NCBI GenBank assembly: GCA_033239005.1
Contig: BSQZ01000013.1
Span: 12,474,282 to 12,538,281 of the forward strand
Reading direction: 5' to 3'
Source of the DNA: Lamellibrachia satsuma
Taxonomy: Eukaryota > Annelida > Polychaeta > Sabellida > Siboglinidae
Length of the DNA: 64,000 nucleotides
A model generated the notes under the pieces. That model searched no databases. It was not told the DNA's origin and saw only the letters and a list, made by a program, of their open reading frames with translations. Both the position numbers and the translations under genes were made by a program. Shown one piece after another: positions 11,698 to 24,329 of this stretch. Positions within the stretch are counted from its first letter, which is position 1. The number at the start of each line of letters is the position of its first letter.

Positions 11698-12109
11698 GAC
11701 GTCAGACCACAGTTAGACTTTCGAACGTAGTGCCGACTTCCGTGATTTTATTTGCGAAAAAGTCACTGTATTCAGCCAGCAAGGTCGGAATGTTGCACCT
11801 TTAGCAGTGGGATGTCGCAGTATGAAATGAATTCGAAGACGTGTAGGTATTTTGATGCTGACATTCCCCAAACACCGGTAGCCGTATTAATATTTGGCAC
11901 AAACTGCCAACTTTGAGGGTAAGCACGTTTGCGACATGATTAAAAGAGTTGGAGGTATGCGAGTTTGACAAAACTTGTTAAGAATGTCAACGGCATTATG
12001 GCGGCGGCTGTGAACGTTTTTTCAGAATTGTTAAAGGTCCAGTTTTCTTGTAATCAGACAGAAATCTTAACATGACCACAGAAGTAATAATGCAATGTGA
12101 TCTGACCTA
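11698..12109 (-). mobile_element. MITE family A, copy 1 (about 412 bp)
   Basis: The ends are GACGTCAGACCACAG on the left and GATCTGACCTA on the right, an imperfect inverted pair. TAGA flanks it on both sides (11694-11697 and 12110-12113), consistent with a 4-bp target duplication. Shared interior blocks with the other copies include 'ggaggtatg(c/t)gagtttgaca'-like sequence, 'ttcagaatt', 'ggtccagttttctt' and 'atcagaca'. Orientation is opposite to the copies at 16.1 and 49.2 kb. No transposase frame is present. Confidence 0.75.
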
Positions 12110-12717
12110 TAGAATAGACGTAAGAGATGTGGGAAGGACGTGTGTGTGGGCTTCCATGATAAAAGATTGAACGCTCACGAATACACGCTTCATTTTCAGC
12201 GCGCCCTAATTTGGTTAATAATGAATCTGCCGACGTCAGAGTGTTTTATTCGCCACTCACTAGGTCGGCGGCCGCAACTCATGCAAGGTTGTCCCTAGAG
12301 AACGCTAATTTTATTGGAATGGACGACTTTTTACAGGCCCCAGATAATGCTATTTTAAAACGGAGTGACCTGCTGTTGACAGTCATTGTGATTTACATTT
12401 GGCAACAGTCGTAGACATCATTAAAACATCCGTTGTTGGAGGCGGAACGTCAGAGAGGCATAGGCATCGATAACGTGTGCAACCTTAGATCATTATAATT
12501 AAGACAACGCATGAATAGTGAGCAGAACATTATTTTCATATTATTTACGCTAACATGAATGTGCGCAGAAAACTCGATGCCAAAATAATATAAATGAAAG
12601 AAACGTTACCAGAAAGCCAAATTGATCAGTATGGTCTAACCTATAACATGTGAACTACTTTCAAAAAGACTAAACCTATTATATTTCATTATATGCTTGT
12701 ATCCTTTAAATTGATTA
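12110..12717. other. Unannotated sequence
   Basis: AT-rich sequence with a 67-codon frame at 12211-12414 that I cannot link to any family. Nothing else recognised. Confidence 0.4.
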
Positions 12718-13113
12718 TGATGACAGGTCTCAGTTTAAGTATATAGATGATGACGGGTCTCAGTTTAAGTATATAGATGATGACGGGTCTCGGTTTAAGT
12801 ATATAGATGATGACGGGTCTCAGTTTAAGTATATAGATGATGACAGGTCTCAATTTAAGTTTATAGATGATGACAGGTCTCAGTTTAAGTATATATATGA
12901 TGACGGGTCTCAGTTTAAGTATATAGATGATGACAGGTCTTAGTTTAAGTTTATAGATGATGACGGGTCTCAGTTTAAGTATATAGATGATCACGGGTCT
13001 CAGTTTAAGTTTATAGATGATCACGGGTCTCAGTTTAAGTATATAGATGATGACAGGCCTCAGTTTAAGTTTATAGATGATGACGGGTCTCAGTTTAAGA
13101 ATACAGATGATGC
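12718..13113. repeat. 30-bp minisatellite, about 13 copies
   Basis: The unit is 'tgatgacgggtctcagttta' followed by 'agtatataga'. Variants alternate between 'agtatataga' and 'agtttataga' and between acagg and acggg, partly in pairs. The unit is a multiple of three, so a 150-residue minus-strand frame (repeating LKLRPVIIYI) stays open; it has no sign of being a gene. Confidence 0.95.
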
Positions 13114-13189
13114 TACTTTGCACATTTACACACATCAACATGCTTTACAATAATTACTGTATCGTAATAAATTGCGGTGTAGCATGGCT

Positions 13190-13475
13190 GTAGGATTTAA
13201 GATAATTGAACAAAAGGTGCAACAAAGACAACAAAGGCAATATGCCCCAAGTGGACAAGGAAACCATTTTTCATCGCGAGTACAACAATGTTTCATCGAA
13301 GTGTTTTATGTTTAAATATATTCACACTGCTAGTATTACCATAATCAGTGAACTGCTTATTCCGTTTGTTTATTGTCATTTTTCTCGTTAAGAATGCGTA
13401 CATTTTCATACCCACGTTCTTCAGGCTCTAACAAACGTTACATTCTGCCCTGAAGTTCTACCGCCTTCTCTTCCT
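13190..13475 (-). mobile_element. CR1-like LINE 3' end fragment
   Basis: On the minus strand this matches the 3' end of the 28.5 kb and 57.3 kb copies. Shared plus-strand landmarks are 'gccccaagtggacaaggaaa', 'gagtacaacaatgtttcatc', 'atattcacactgctagtatt' and 'gaagttctaccgccttctct'. It is strongly diverged and 5' truncated. Confidence 0.6.
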
Positions 13476-13933
13476 GGGTTGTCAAGAACGTGTGTAGGCC
13501 ATATACGACTTGGTTACGCTGAAATGTATACATTATCACGTGCAGAACATGCGACTTGCCCGCTCTCGGCTGCCGCAAGATTCGAGGTGTTCGCACTGGG
13601 TGTGTTATTGTCATATAGCTAATGTCGTGCTGTCGTGAAGATTCGTGGAACAGGAATAAGTGCACCGTCTTGTGACTGTGTATTACGAGCAGTAGTCGGC
13701 GGTTGTCCTTTGAATATATATATATGGTATCAATATTCGACAAGCCACAGGCCACAAGGTTCTGATGACAGCATTAGGTTATCGGTGGAGTTTTCTGTTG
13801 TAAACTGAATTCACGGCAAAGCCAAAGCAGTATTTGTGTGCATCTGTGACTGTTTTAAATCAATTTCTCTATTTTTCTCGAGTCAGCCTTTTATTTCTTC
13901 ACCCACTCACCTACTACCTCACCCTCATCTCCG

Positions 13934-13937
13934 TGTG

Positions 13938-13977
<40 letters not shown>

Positions 13978-14350
13978 TCCCAAGGTCCGTCCCTACGTCC
14001 GCCCGCTCGCCCGCCCGTCCGTCCCTCTCCCTTCCTCCATATCTACCTCCCGCCATTTCCCTCCCTCCCCTCCCCCTCCCTCCCCTCTCTCTGTTTCTGT
14101 TTAACATCATATCTGCTAGTTTCTCTCTTTCTTTGTCTTTGTCTCTTTCCTTCCCTCATAATTTATTATCTCCATCCGTCCTTCCTTCCTCCTCCTCTCC
14201 GCTGTCTTTCGTCCCATTGCCTACACCCCCTCTCTGTGGCGCGACCTCCTCTCCTAGTCTACTTTCCATTCGGTGTGTCTGCTGTGCTCTCTTTATCGTA
14301 CCACCTCTGCATTTCTCCCTGATATCCTTCTACCCTGAAGTCCTCTCCTT
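13934..14350. repeat. (GTGC)n tract followed by pyrimidine-rich sequence
   Basis: A GTGC array (13934-13979) passes into C/T-rich sequence with repeated ccgtcc, ctccct and cttcct words up to about 14350. The open frames here, rich in Ser, Pro, Leu and Phe, reflect composition only. Confidence 0.85.
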
Positions 14351-14454
14351 GTTCCTTGCGTTTTCAGTCAATTGACGGCAATTAGAGTTGCATTGACCTT
14401 CACGACAGTACTTCCTTCCGCACCCGATCACGTATTCAATCCACGCGCTTTGAT

Positions 14455-14500
14455 GTCACGTGGATAGAGTCCACAGACTTTGATATTCACGTGTGTAGGC
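14455..14500. promoter_or_regulatory. Pair of CACGTG E-boxes, duplication copy 1
   Basis: CACGTG occurs in 'tgtcacgtggatag' and 'attcacgtgtgta'. The equivalent part of the second duplication copy (15848-15890) carries three CACGTG sites. CACGTG is the canonical palindromic E-box of bHLH factors. Function is inferred only from the motif and its retention in both copies. Confidence 0.3.
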
Positions 14501-14660
14501 GGTCTGTTTCTTGGATATTGATGCGCTACATGTTCATCAGATTATGGCCAATTTATGAGAAACCTGATAAATTTGTGATGTGGCAGATCCAATCATTTTA
14601 TATAGTACATCTTTCAGTGTCCCTAAACGTCGCCTTTTGTGTTTCCATTCCCCGTATAGC

Positions 14661-14814
14661 CACCCAGGCTGACGTGATATTGGCACCCAGACTGACATAG
14701 TATTGCCACCCAGACTGACACAGTATTGCCACCCATACTGACACAGTATCGCTACTCATAATGACACAGTATTACCACACTGACTGACACAGTATTGCCA
14801 CCCATAGTGACACG
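14661..14814. repeat. 23-bp minisatellite, about 7 diverged copies
   Basis: Units resemble 'cacccagactgacacagtat' followed by 'tgc'. The array lies between the two copies of the segmental duplication. Confidence 0.9.
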
Positions 14815-15220
14815 CCTGTGCAGAAGTTCTTCCCTCGGTTGACGCAAGGTATCAGGCTGATATCATAATGGATGTCACTGGAGTCGGGTATTTGCACTGG
14901 GTGCGTTATTGGTGCAGGTAATGTCATGCTGTCGTGAAGATTCGCGGATTAAGTTCAGCGTCTTTTGGCTGAGTATTACGAGCAGTAGTCGGCGGTAGTC
15001 CTCTGAATATTCCAATCACGTTTGACCGATTACAGGTTTCCGGTGACAACATCCACTTTTTAGTAGAATTTCTTTTTGCAAAATGAATAATGAATTGAGA
15101 TGCAGAGCAGCAACAGTATTTATTGATGAGAAAAGCGAAGCATCTTTCAAACGGTCGTTTTATGTAGCAGTCTTTTATCAGTTCCTCTTTCTTTTTTTCT
15201 CGCCTGCCTTACGTCCTCGC

Positions 15221-15345
15221 TTACTGACTCACTGACTCACTGGCTCACTGACTCACTGTCTCACTGACACACTGGCTCACTGACTCACTGGCTCACTGAC
15301 TCACTGGCTCACTGGCTCACTGACTCACACATTCACTCATTCACT
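15221..15345. repeat. 8-bp tandem array ACTGACTC / ACTGGCTC
   Basis: The array alternates 'actgactc' and 'actggctc'. It contains about six copies of TGACTCA, which equals the AP-1 consensus, although any protein binding is untested. Confidence 0.9.
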
Positions 15346-15429
15346 GATTCATTCTTTCTGTCTTTTTCTCTTTGTTTGTCTGTGGGTCTATCTGTCTGTC
15401 TATCTGTCTGTTTGTCTGTCTGTGTGTAT

Positions 15430-15438
15430 GTATCTCTC

Positions 15439-15516
<78 letters not shown>
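15430..15516. repeat. (TC)n-(TA)n microsatellite
   Basis: A TC tract runs directly into a TA tract with no spacer. It lies within duplication copy 2. Confidence 0.97.
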
Positions 15517-15518
<2 letters not shown>

Positions 15519-15847
15519 TCTATCAGTTTTTCTTTCTTTTCATCCCATCGCCCACACACCCCCCCGTCCGTCGCGCCCCCTCTTCTCTGTGCCTAATGGC
15601 TCTTGCCCGTCTGTCTTTTTGCTGAGCTCTCTTTATCGCTCGAGGTTCTCCGTAACTCTCCTTGACTTCGTTCTCTCCGTGCGACCCTCTGTCCCTCTGT
15701 GACCCCAGTGTCCCGCTATGACCCCAGTGTCCCTCTGTGACCCCACTGTCCTTTATACCCCATTGTCTCCTGTATCCCCTGCATGTTCAATCAAACGATG
15801 CCAATTAGTTTTCCTTTGACGTTCACGACGATTCAGTCCACCTTTGA

Positions 15848-15890
15848 TGCCACGTGTCTAAAATCCACGTGCTTTAATGTCACGTGTCTA
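15848..15890. promoter_or_regulatory. Three CACGTG E-boxes, duplication copy 2
   Basis: CACGTG occurs in 'tgccacgtgtct', 'atccacgtgcttt' and 'tgtcacgtgtct' within about 40 bases. It is equivalent in position to the pair at 14455-14500. Confidence 0.3.
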
Positions 15891-16123
15891 TATGGTCTGT
15901 TTCAAGGATGTCCGTACGCTAACTGTTCAGCAGAGTGTGACAAATTTATTGGAATTGTGCGCAGCGCTGTTGATACACTCAACTTAATTTCAGGACACTT
16001 ATCTAACCGGTGGTCCGATAATTGCATACCGTCAGAAGCGTCCCGACCTACCACACATACCATTACAGCCACCACCGCCACCGCCACACCACACAACCTC
16101 CATTAAATTGGCTACACCGCCAC

Positions 16124-16529
16124 GCGGTTCAGTCTACAGTTAACTTTCCCACTGGTGGCCATGTTAACGTTTTGCAGGATTACAAGAAAATGTGACCATC
16201 AAAAATTCTGAAACTTTTTACCTGCCGCTGTCATCTGACATGCTGGTCGAATGTTGTCAACATTTGACATTTCTAACTCTTGTTATATGCCAGTATGTGC
16301 GATACCCGTCAATGTTTACAAATATTGGCACGAATTACGGCGCACACGTGTCTAGTGGCCAAACAAATCCCAAATATCCTTCCGCCTATTAAAATAATCT
16401 AAAAATCCACCATTTCACTCTCAGCAGCTTCCACCAGCAAACCCGACAATGTCCCTGCTTTTTTAATGTCCTATGTCGAAACTGACTGTCCTACATTCGT
16501 CTGTAACATACCAGGAAGTCTAACTGAGG
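16124..16529 (+). mobile_element. MITE family A, copy 2 (about 405 bp)
   Basis: It starts with CGGTTCAGTCTACAG and ends near CTAACTGAGG, diverged forms of the family ends. Shared interior blocks in order are 'tggtggccatgttaacgttt', 'gattacaagaaa', 'catcaaaaattctgaaac', 'gacatgctggtcga' and 'tacattcgtctgtaacatac'. No clear target duplication remains. It has no coding capacity. Confidence 0.7.
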
Positions 16530-18324
<1,795 letters not shown>

Positions 18325-18386
18325 ATATACCCCTTTCATATAATATAATATTGAACCCCATGTAGAAAACATTTTCCAATACGACA

Positions 18387-18465
18387 TGTGTGTGTGTGCG
18401 TGCGTGCGCGCGCGCGCGTGCGTGCGTGTGCGGGTGCGTGTGCGTGTGCGTGTGCGTGTGCGTGG
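18387..18465. repeat. (GTGC)n / (GTGTGC)n microsatellite
   Basis: GTGC and GCGC units are followed by GTGTGC units. It lies just beyond the GT tract and may share its origin. Confidence 0.9.
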
Positions 18466-18599
18466 TCGATAGTACCAGCCCGAAGTTGCTGAGAGTGGAC
18501 ATTGGCATTTTTGTGCTTTAGTTTCAAATTCAGTTGACTACATTTTCCCTGCTGCTGCTAACTGCACGGAGGTATTTAGTCCATCGACTCGGCCCGTTT

Positions 18600-19645
18600 C
18601 ACGAAGCCAGTTATCTCAAGATTCCCATCTTCAAGATTATTATCATCCATGCCGTGGTTAGTGGCTGCAGATGATTCAGGTCGACGCCGCAGCTTCACTG
18701 GTGCGGCACCTTGTGCATCCCTCGCCTCACTGTCGCATTCAGACAACTGACGCTTCCTGCTGGTGTACGGCTTAATTTACTGGTGTTTACCTTGCGTTTC
18801 ACACCATGTAGTTGCACGTTCCCCTTTTCTCCAAGATGCGCGATAGTCCAAGGGCCTGTCCCACACCTCCAACGTCCCGCCGTGGCGAGTTTCACGTCGA
18901 CAGGCTTTATAATAACAGTGCAACACCATTGTACAGTGTTTACGGTCGAACTGCCTTTTCTGTTTTGTTTGGGCCTTGCTAATGTTACCCTTTGCAGCTT
19001 ATCATGAAACTAGGAATGTTTACATTCTTTTGTACAGAGACTCCTCATCTCCGTCCTCACCTTCGAGATATATGGGAAGCCTAGGCCGTTACAGTTGCTC
19101 TGGGACGTGTTTACGAACTTGACAAGAGTATTGCACAACGCTTGGTTATACCGTTCAGTCATACGATTGGTCTGGGGGTGATACGGGCTACAAACCCCAC
19201 CTGGTAGTCGAGGGTTGGTCTGCGGGTGGTACGGGCTACAAACCTCACCTGGTGGTCGAGGGTTGGTCTGTGGGTGGTACGGACTACAAACCTCACCCGG
19301 TGGTCGAGGGGTGGTCTGGGGGTGGTACGGACTACAAACCTCACCCGGTGGTCAAGGGTTGGTCTGGGAGTGGTACGGGCTACAAACTCCACCCGGTGAT
19401 CGATGTTAAGACGCTCACATAATCTATCGTTCAACGCACTACAAAACTCTCTTCCTTTGTCAGAGATTATAACCTCTGGGCAGGAGTGACGTGCAATTAC
19501 TTCCATGAGGAAGTTTGCCACTTCCGCAGCAGTCTTTGTCTTCATAGGTACTGCCTCGACCCATTTGGTGAGATAGTCAACGACTAGGTACTTGTGACAT
19601 ATTTGAAATAAATATATCGGTCGAGACCGCACTAGCTGCGACGTC
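18600..19645 (-). mobile_element. Ty3/Gypsy-type retrotransposon pol remnant (integrase)
   Basis: The minus-strand frame at 19410-19630 encodes the integrase core start VVDYLTKWVEAVPMKTKTAA and then EVIISDKGREFCSALNDRL, giving the first two Asp of the DDE triad. After a 48-bp minisatellite the frame resumes with HPQTNRMTERYNQALCNTLV (19121-19170), which holds the third acidic residue (Glu of TERYNQ). The minus frame at 18695-18895 encodes GPWTIAHLGEKGNVQL and KRKVNTSKLSR, resembling the C-terminal domain after the integrase core. No LTRs, gag, protease or RT were found. The 5' boundary abuts a CR1-like fragment at about 19650. It is inactive. Confidence 0.8.
19168..19405. repeat. 48-bp minisatellite inside the integrase core, about 5 copies
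   Basis: On the minus strand each unit encodes 16 residues close to DHRVRFVVRTTPRPTL. In the next frame the same DNA reads YHPQTN, the conserved integrase segment, so the unit is a duplicated piece of integrase coding DNA. Because 48 is a multiple of three, the minus frame stays open through the array. Confidence 0.9.
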
Positions 19646-19649
19646 ACAA

Positions 19650-20935
19650 TGACGTTCTGGTATTGAAATTTGCGGATGATACAACAGTGTTTAGAAAGGT
19701 TAAAACTGCTTCCTCAACTGATTTAGCCTATCGCAAAGCTGATTCATTGGTGTCCAAATATGTAGTGTGTGAATAGTTTATGCAACACCCTCAGTCGATT
19801 TAATAAAACAATGCCTATTTTTTTTCAAATCATCGAAAGAATTGACTTCAGTCGTTAGATCTGGTAGTGGCAGTGGCTATCCAAAATGGTAAACAATGTG
19901 TAGGTCAATGCTGATCATGGGCGTGACCTCCATCCTCTCGCCGATCACGATCACGATTCGATTTTCACTTCAGTAAATGCTTGAACAAGCATTAACTAAT
20001 TTAATAGTTTGTCTGATAATTTCTCAAAAACGAGCTAGCATGTTGCAGTGGATACTAGGTAGGGTTGGTTTTTCGCAAATTTAATTTGACAGACAAATTA
20101 GTTAAATGTTCTGAAAAATGGCAGATGTTATTCAGTTTTGGGAAATGTAAATGCCCACCCACACGATACGGGAACTTGGATGCAAACCGAACAATGGAAG
20201 ACACTGTTCTAGGTACTACCGTAAATGAAAATGACACAGGAGTAACAATAAGTGCTGATATGAAAGTTTCAGAGCAGTGTTGTATTGCAGCTTCAAAGGG
20301 TAATCAAATTATTGGGTTGATTAGGAGAAATATACATACAAGGAAACGTGCTAATTATACCTCTCTATAAAGCAATAGTTATGCCTCATATAGAATATAC
20401 AAGCTTGGAGACCATATCGCATGAAGGATATAAATACGCTTGAACGATAACATAGGAGGGCAACTAAAATTGAAGATCTTAGTTATGAAGACCGCCTAAA
20501 AGAATGTAGTTTAACAACCATAGAGGTAAAAAGCTTAAGAGGAGATCAAATTGAAGTTTCTAAGATATTGAATTGATATGAAAATATTGATAGAAATATT
20601 TTTCCTCACTCAAGAAAGATAGCAGAACTAGAGCACACGAGACAACATTAGTAACGTATCAGTGTAGATTGGATATCAGGTACTCGTTCTCACAGAGGAC
20701 AATAAATGAATGGAACACATCATCTACATATTGTGTAAATGCTAGCAGTGTGAATATATTTAAAAACAAGGTTGATACATATCTCAGGAGGGCGGCTTTC
20801 ACAGTTGGAAACATGTTGGACTATCGATAAGCAAATGGCTTCCTTATCCACTTGCCATCTGGGCCACTTGCCAGCTGGATCTTGGCCTCGGATGGCAATC
20901 TTGTTAAGTGGTTTGGTGAGGTCTGGAACCATCTT
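19650..20935 (+). mobile_element. CR1-like LINE copy, split by family C
   Basis: The first piece (19655-19706) encodes KFADDTTVFRKVK with the catalytic FADD block. Coding resumes at 20086 with DKLVKCSEKWQMLFSFGKCK and runs through QCCIAASKGNQIIGLIRR to about 20370. The 3' part continues to 'gatggcaatcttgttaagtg' near 20905. Compared with the 8.8-kb copy, about 35 bases are missing at the break and replaced by family C. It is 5' truncated and inactive. Confidence 0.85.
19713..20090 (-). repeat. Interspersed repeat family C, copy 2, nested in a LINE
   Basis: Reverse complement of the 10943-11402 family: 'gcgaaaaaccaaccctacct', 'gtgatcggcgagaggatgga', 'agcattgacctacacattgt' and 'gaagtcaattctttcgatga'. 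It interrupts the RT frame of the surrounding CR1 copy and so inserted after it. Confidence 0.8.
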
Positions 20936-21890
20936 ATAATGACGTGAATATCACGTAGCATTACAGCGAGTCCGCGACTGCCCAACAGATGACGGTAAAG
21001 TTACGTCGCTGGTACGTCACGTCGTTTGTATGGTTTATTTTATAATGAATAGGTACATTTAACGTATTATGGTGTGCACAGCTGGGTGACCGGAAGTGCA
21101 TTATCTCATCAACTATCGCTTCGAAACGGGAGTTACTTGTGTCGCCTCAGCAACCAGCCCTTTGATATTGGGTTTGAGACAGGAATGCATTGTTAAAATA
21201 AGTGTTTTAATTTTATCTTAGTTTAATTTTAGTTTTGTTTGTAAAAAAAATATTTAAAAATTACAGTGGAATCCGCTTAATACAATTGCGGATAGAATCA
21301 GCTATTTAATGCTATAAAAATTCAGTTTCTCTCAAATTATAATGTTTTTATGTGCTAATGACAGAATTGTGTGGTGATGGCCAACGTCGCCAGATATGAC
21401 ACATGCAGAAGAAATATAATACTTCTTCTAAGCACTGCACATTTTAGTCATGGTTGCTTCCGCTATTTATGATATCCAAGGGGTCGTTATTACCTAGATA
21501 ATGATTACGGAGGGGGTAATTATTATCTAGAAAATAATTACCCACCGGGCGGTAGGTATCATATGGGGTACTTATTAGATGTGACACCGGCCAGCCTGAA
21601 CCTGAACCAAGTCAAAGAAATGCAGTTGGCGTATTATTACTACTATTATTATTATTACTATTATTATTACTATTACTATTACTATTACTAATATTTATGT
21701 GTGCACTCGTGGCTGGCAGTAGCGTCAAGCCAGGGAAGTCGCTGCCATCTGCCAAAACGTCCAAGTACTAAACTGGAGGATTCTTGCTACAGGCCGGTCC
21801 TGGGAAGAGTGGTACGGGACGTTCCATGGCAAATTGAGCTCATATATGTCTGTCTTTATTTATTCAAACGAACAATACGCAAAATTTAAA
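20936..21890. other. Unannotated sequence with an ATT/ATTACT microsatellite
   Basis: No exon recognised. An ATT/ACT-type microsatellite occupies about 21637-21692. The segment 21488-21545 holds two similar 'taattattatctag'-like words and a short local palindrome. Confidence 0.45.
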
Positions 21891-22042
21891 AATGAAGCGG
21901 TTTGGCTGAACAAATAGTAATATTTTTCATAACGATGTGATTTTTTATTTGTGCGCGTTTAAGCAATTTATTTTGTAATGGTAAAATCACATTTTTATTT
22001 ATAATAAAAATATTACTATTTGTTCATCCGAACTACTTCATT
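21891..22042. mobile_element. Short hairpin-type MITE (about 152 bp)
   Basis: The left arm (aatgaagcggtttggctgaa, then caaatagtaatattttt) is matched in reverse complement by the right arm ending 'tccgaactacttcatt'. Arms are about 50 bp and can fold into an almost complete hairpin around a short AT-rich loop containing inverted 'gatgtgatttt'. The ends are AATGAAG and CTTCATT. No coding capacity and no other copy in the window. Confidence 0.65.
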
Positions 22043-22395
22043 GCATTATTTAATATATTGTTTGTCAGAATAAAAGAAATTGATATGTGATTTAAATTTT
22101 CTATGGAACTTACCGTAAAACCACCCATCTATCTTGTTACCGTGGTTACGGTCATGCAAATAGCATATCGTGTCATGCGTGACCTTTCCATAAATATAAT
22201 ACAGTGTTAACTTTGCAGCGATGATATGAGTATTTTTTAAATATATGACATGTTTTTTATGAGAAGACATAAGTTTTCAAGTGACCCCTCATATCCATTG
22301 ATTTGGATCACTTGCGGTAAACAGAGGTGGGTTTTCTTGGAATTGGAATACCTGGAAAAACTTATATTTACTGGGTTTTTTCGAGTCTCCTCCGT

Positions 22396-22665
22396 AGACA
22401 TACGTGTCACATTAGACATACGTGGTACATTAGACATACGTGGTACATTAGACATACGTGGTACATTAGACATTCGTGGTACATTAGACATACGTGATAC
22501 ATTAGACATACGTGATACATTAGACATACGTGGTACATTAGACATATGTGGTGCATTAGACATACGTGGTACATTAGACATACGTGGTACATTAGACATA
22601 CGTGGTAAATTAGACATACGTGGTACATTAGACATACGTGGTACATTAGACATACGTGGTACATT
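22396..22665. repeat. 18-bp minisatellite, 15 copies
   Basis: The unit is 'gacatacgtggtacatta'. Most units differ by at most one or two bases. Frames of 85-156 codons are open on both strands because the unit is a multiple of three (GTLDIR on plus, MYHVCL or PRMSNV on minus). Confidence 0.95.
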
Positions 22666-23877
22666 CTTTTCCTTTGTTTGATGATAAATACAACTCATGC
22701 CTGACATTGTCTTGTGTTATTATACCAGTCGACATTATTGTAAAGTTGTACTAACAAGGTGTTAGTTTTGATAATGTACTTGTTTTAAGGTTATATTTAT
22801 GAGATTATAGTTAAAGCAAGTCAAAGTTAATGTATGAACTTGCCGAGGAATTTAGACAGTTCTTTTCAAACCAAGTTTTAGCCCATCAGATATGAAATAA
22901 ATGAGGCAGGCGACGTGGAGCTAGTGCATCATTGATGCTCATGTAATATGTTTCTATAAAGAAATATGTCTTTAATGCTCCATCCTCAGATCATACGAAA
23001 CAAGATATTTGAACTTTAATGACATAGGAAGATATTACTGGTAAAAATGTACACGCATGTAATTCTATATGGACCCGTAGTCATGATAGTTGTTACAAAA
23101 ATCCCTACCTACCTGCCCTACCTAATTATTTTAGCCCGTTATCGAAAATACACCTGTTTTTTTAAGGCCTAGCACACCTACATGGTTGGCGTTGAACACG
23201 AGTATTTGTTTCTTAATTTCCACGATACAAAATATTACGTCACGGTACAACGCGATGCGCAAACATGGCGGGCGATAATATAAGACACGAACAGTCTTTA
23301 GGTGAAATATCCCGTCTCGGTCAGGTTATTGATCACATTCAACTACAGCAGCAGACGCGTATGGTGGATCTTTTTTAGTTTATGGAAATATGGCAATACT
23401 CAAATCGAAACTACTGATCTATCATTCCGTTGTTTTGGTAGGTGTACCTTATATAGATGTTTGTCTAACACGAATGCAATTCGAAATAAGCCTACCGTTC
23501 ATAAATACATCCAGCTCGCTCAAGCCAGGCTTACCACTAATGGATCACATGACGTCACGCATTACGACCGGAAATTGAACATGTCGCAATTTGTATGAAA
23601 CTTGTCTCACACTACTGATTCAGGGGATCGTGAATTATAAATAAATGCAATACCATGATGCATTATTGTAACAGGAAAAAAACTGTCCTTTCGCATCAAC
23701 ACAACTTATTGGTTTTTCTCACTGCTCATGTATACACAACTTATAGCGTATAGACAGATTTATACAAAATGTAAATGACATATTAAGTGACGTTTGGTAA
23801 ACAATGTTTTATATAATGTTTTTCGAAGTTCAGGCTTAAACAGCACAAGTCAACGTTGGTAGAAAGCATTGGTTCAA
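22666..23877. other. Unannotated sequence
   Basis: No exon, RNA gene or repeat recognised. Confidence 0.4.
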
Positions 23878-24165
23878 CACTTGACTTGACTTGACTTAAA
23901 AGCATAGGTCATAGTGACCCCTAGCTGTCTTGCACCCCTCCAGTCTGTTCTATTTATGGCACGCCGTTCTGCTGTCAACAGCGGCAGCCCAGTATCATTC
24001 CTGATCTGGTCACTCCACCTCTTCAATGGTCTTCCCCTCTTCTGCTGTCCTTTGAAGTCTTGTTTTTTATGATTGCCTAACGATGTTATTTCTTTGCGTA
24101 CGGCAAACATGCTCAAACCGCATGTTTGCCGTATTCTTGTTAGACATTTCTTGAATTTATTCATC
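23878..24165 (-). mobile_element. Non-LTR retrotransposon 3' end with (AAGTC)n tail
   Basis: The minus frame encodes RGRPLKRWSDQIRNDTGLPL, then LTAERRAINRTDWR and GVTMTYAFKSSQ. This is the C-terminal signature of a common LINE-type reverse transcriptase. Directly after the stop region the minus strand ends in tandem AAGTC units (plus strand ttgacttgacttgactt, 23879-23897). Short tandem 3' tails are typical of RTE- and CR1-type elements. It is 5' truncated. The clade is not assigned. Confidence 0.75.
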
Positions 24166-24329
24166 GATAATTGTCATGAGCGTAGAACGATCTATTGCAG
24201 TTTTGAGATCGATATTTGCAACTCGCAATGTCTGGTTTGTGCTGCTGAACCGAAGCTGACTTGTGTTTCCATGATATCGATATGTTGTTTAAGATGATAT
24301 GTCAGATTCATGGCTTGCGTCATGGTTCT

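Larger units (their letters stand above)
13565..14570 (+). repeat. Segmental tandem duplication, copy 1
   Basis: Blocks here recur in order at 14880-15955. They include 'gcactgggtg(t/c)gttatt', 'tgctgtcgtgaagattcg', 'tattacgagcagtagtcggc', a CT-rich tract, 'gctctctttatcg', 'cttcacgac' and 'ggtctgtttc'. The copies are clearly diverged and have gained different simple repeats. No gene was recognised inside. Confidence 0.7.
14880..15955 (+). repeat. Segmental tandem duplication, copy 2
   Basis: Diverged second copy of 13565-14570 (see the shared blocks listed there). It additionally contains the ACTGACTC array and the (TC)n-(TA)n tract. The period between equivalent blocks is about 1.3-1.4 kb. 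Confidence 0.7.

Noticed and set aside
12689..13141. Minus-strand 150-codon repetitive ORF (LKLRPVIIYI)
   Set aside because: Explained by the 30-bp minisatellite; no other support.
19215..19409. Plus-strand Gly/Trp-rich repetitive ORF
   Set aside because: Antisense of the 48-bp minisatellite in the Gypsy integrase.
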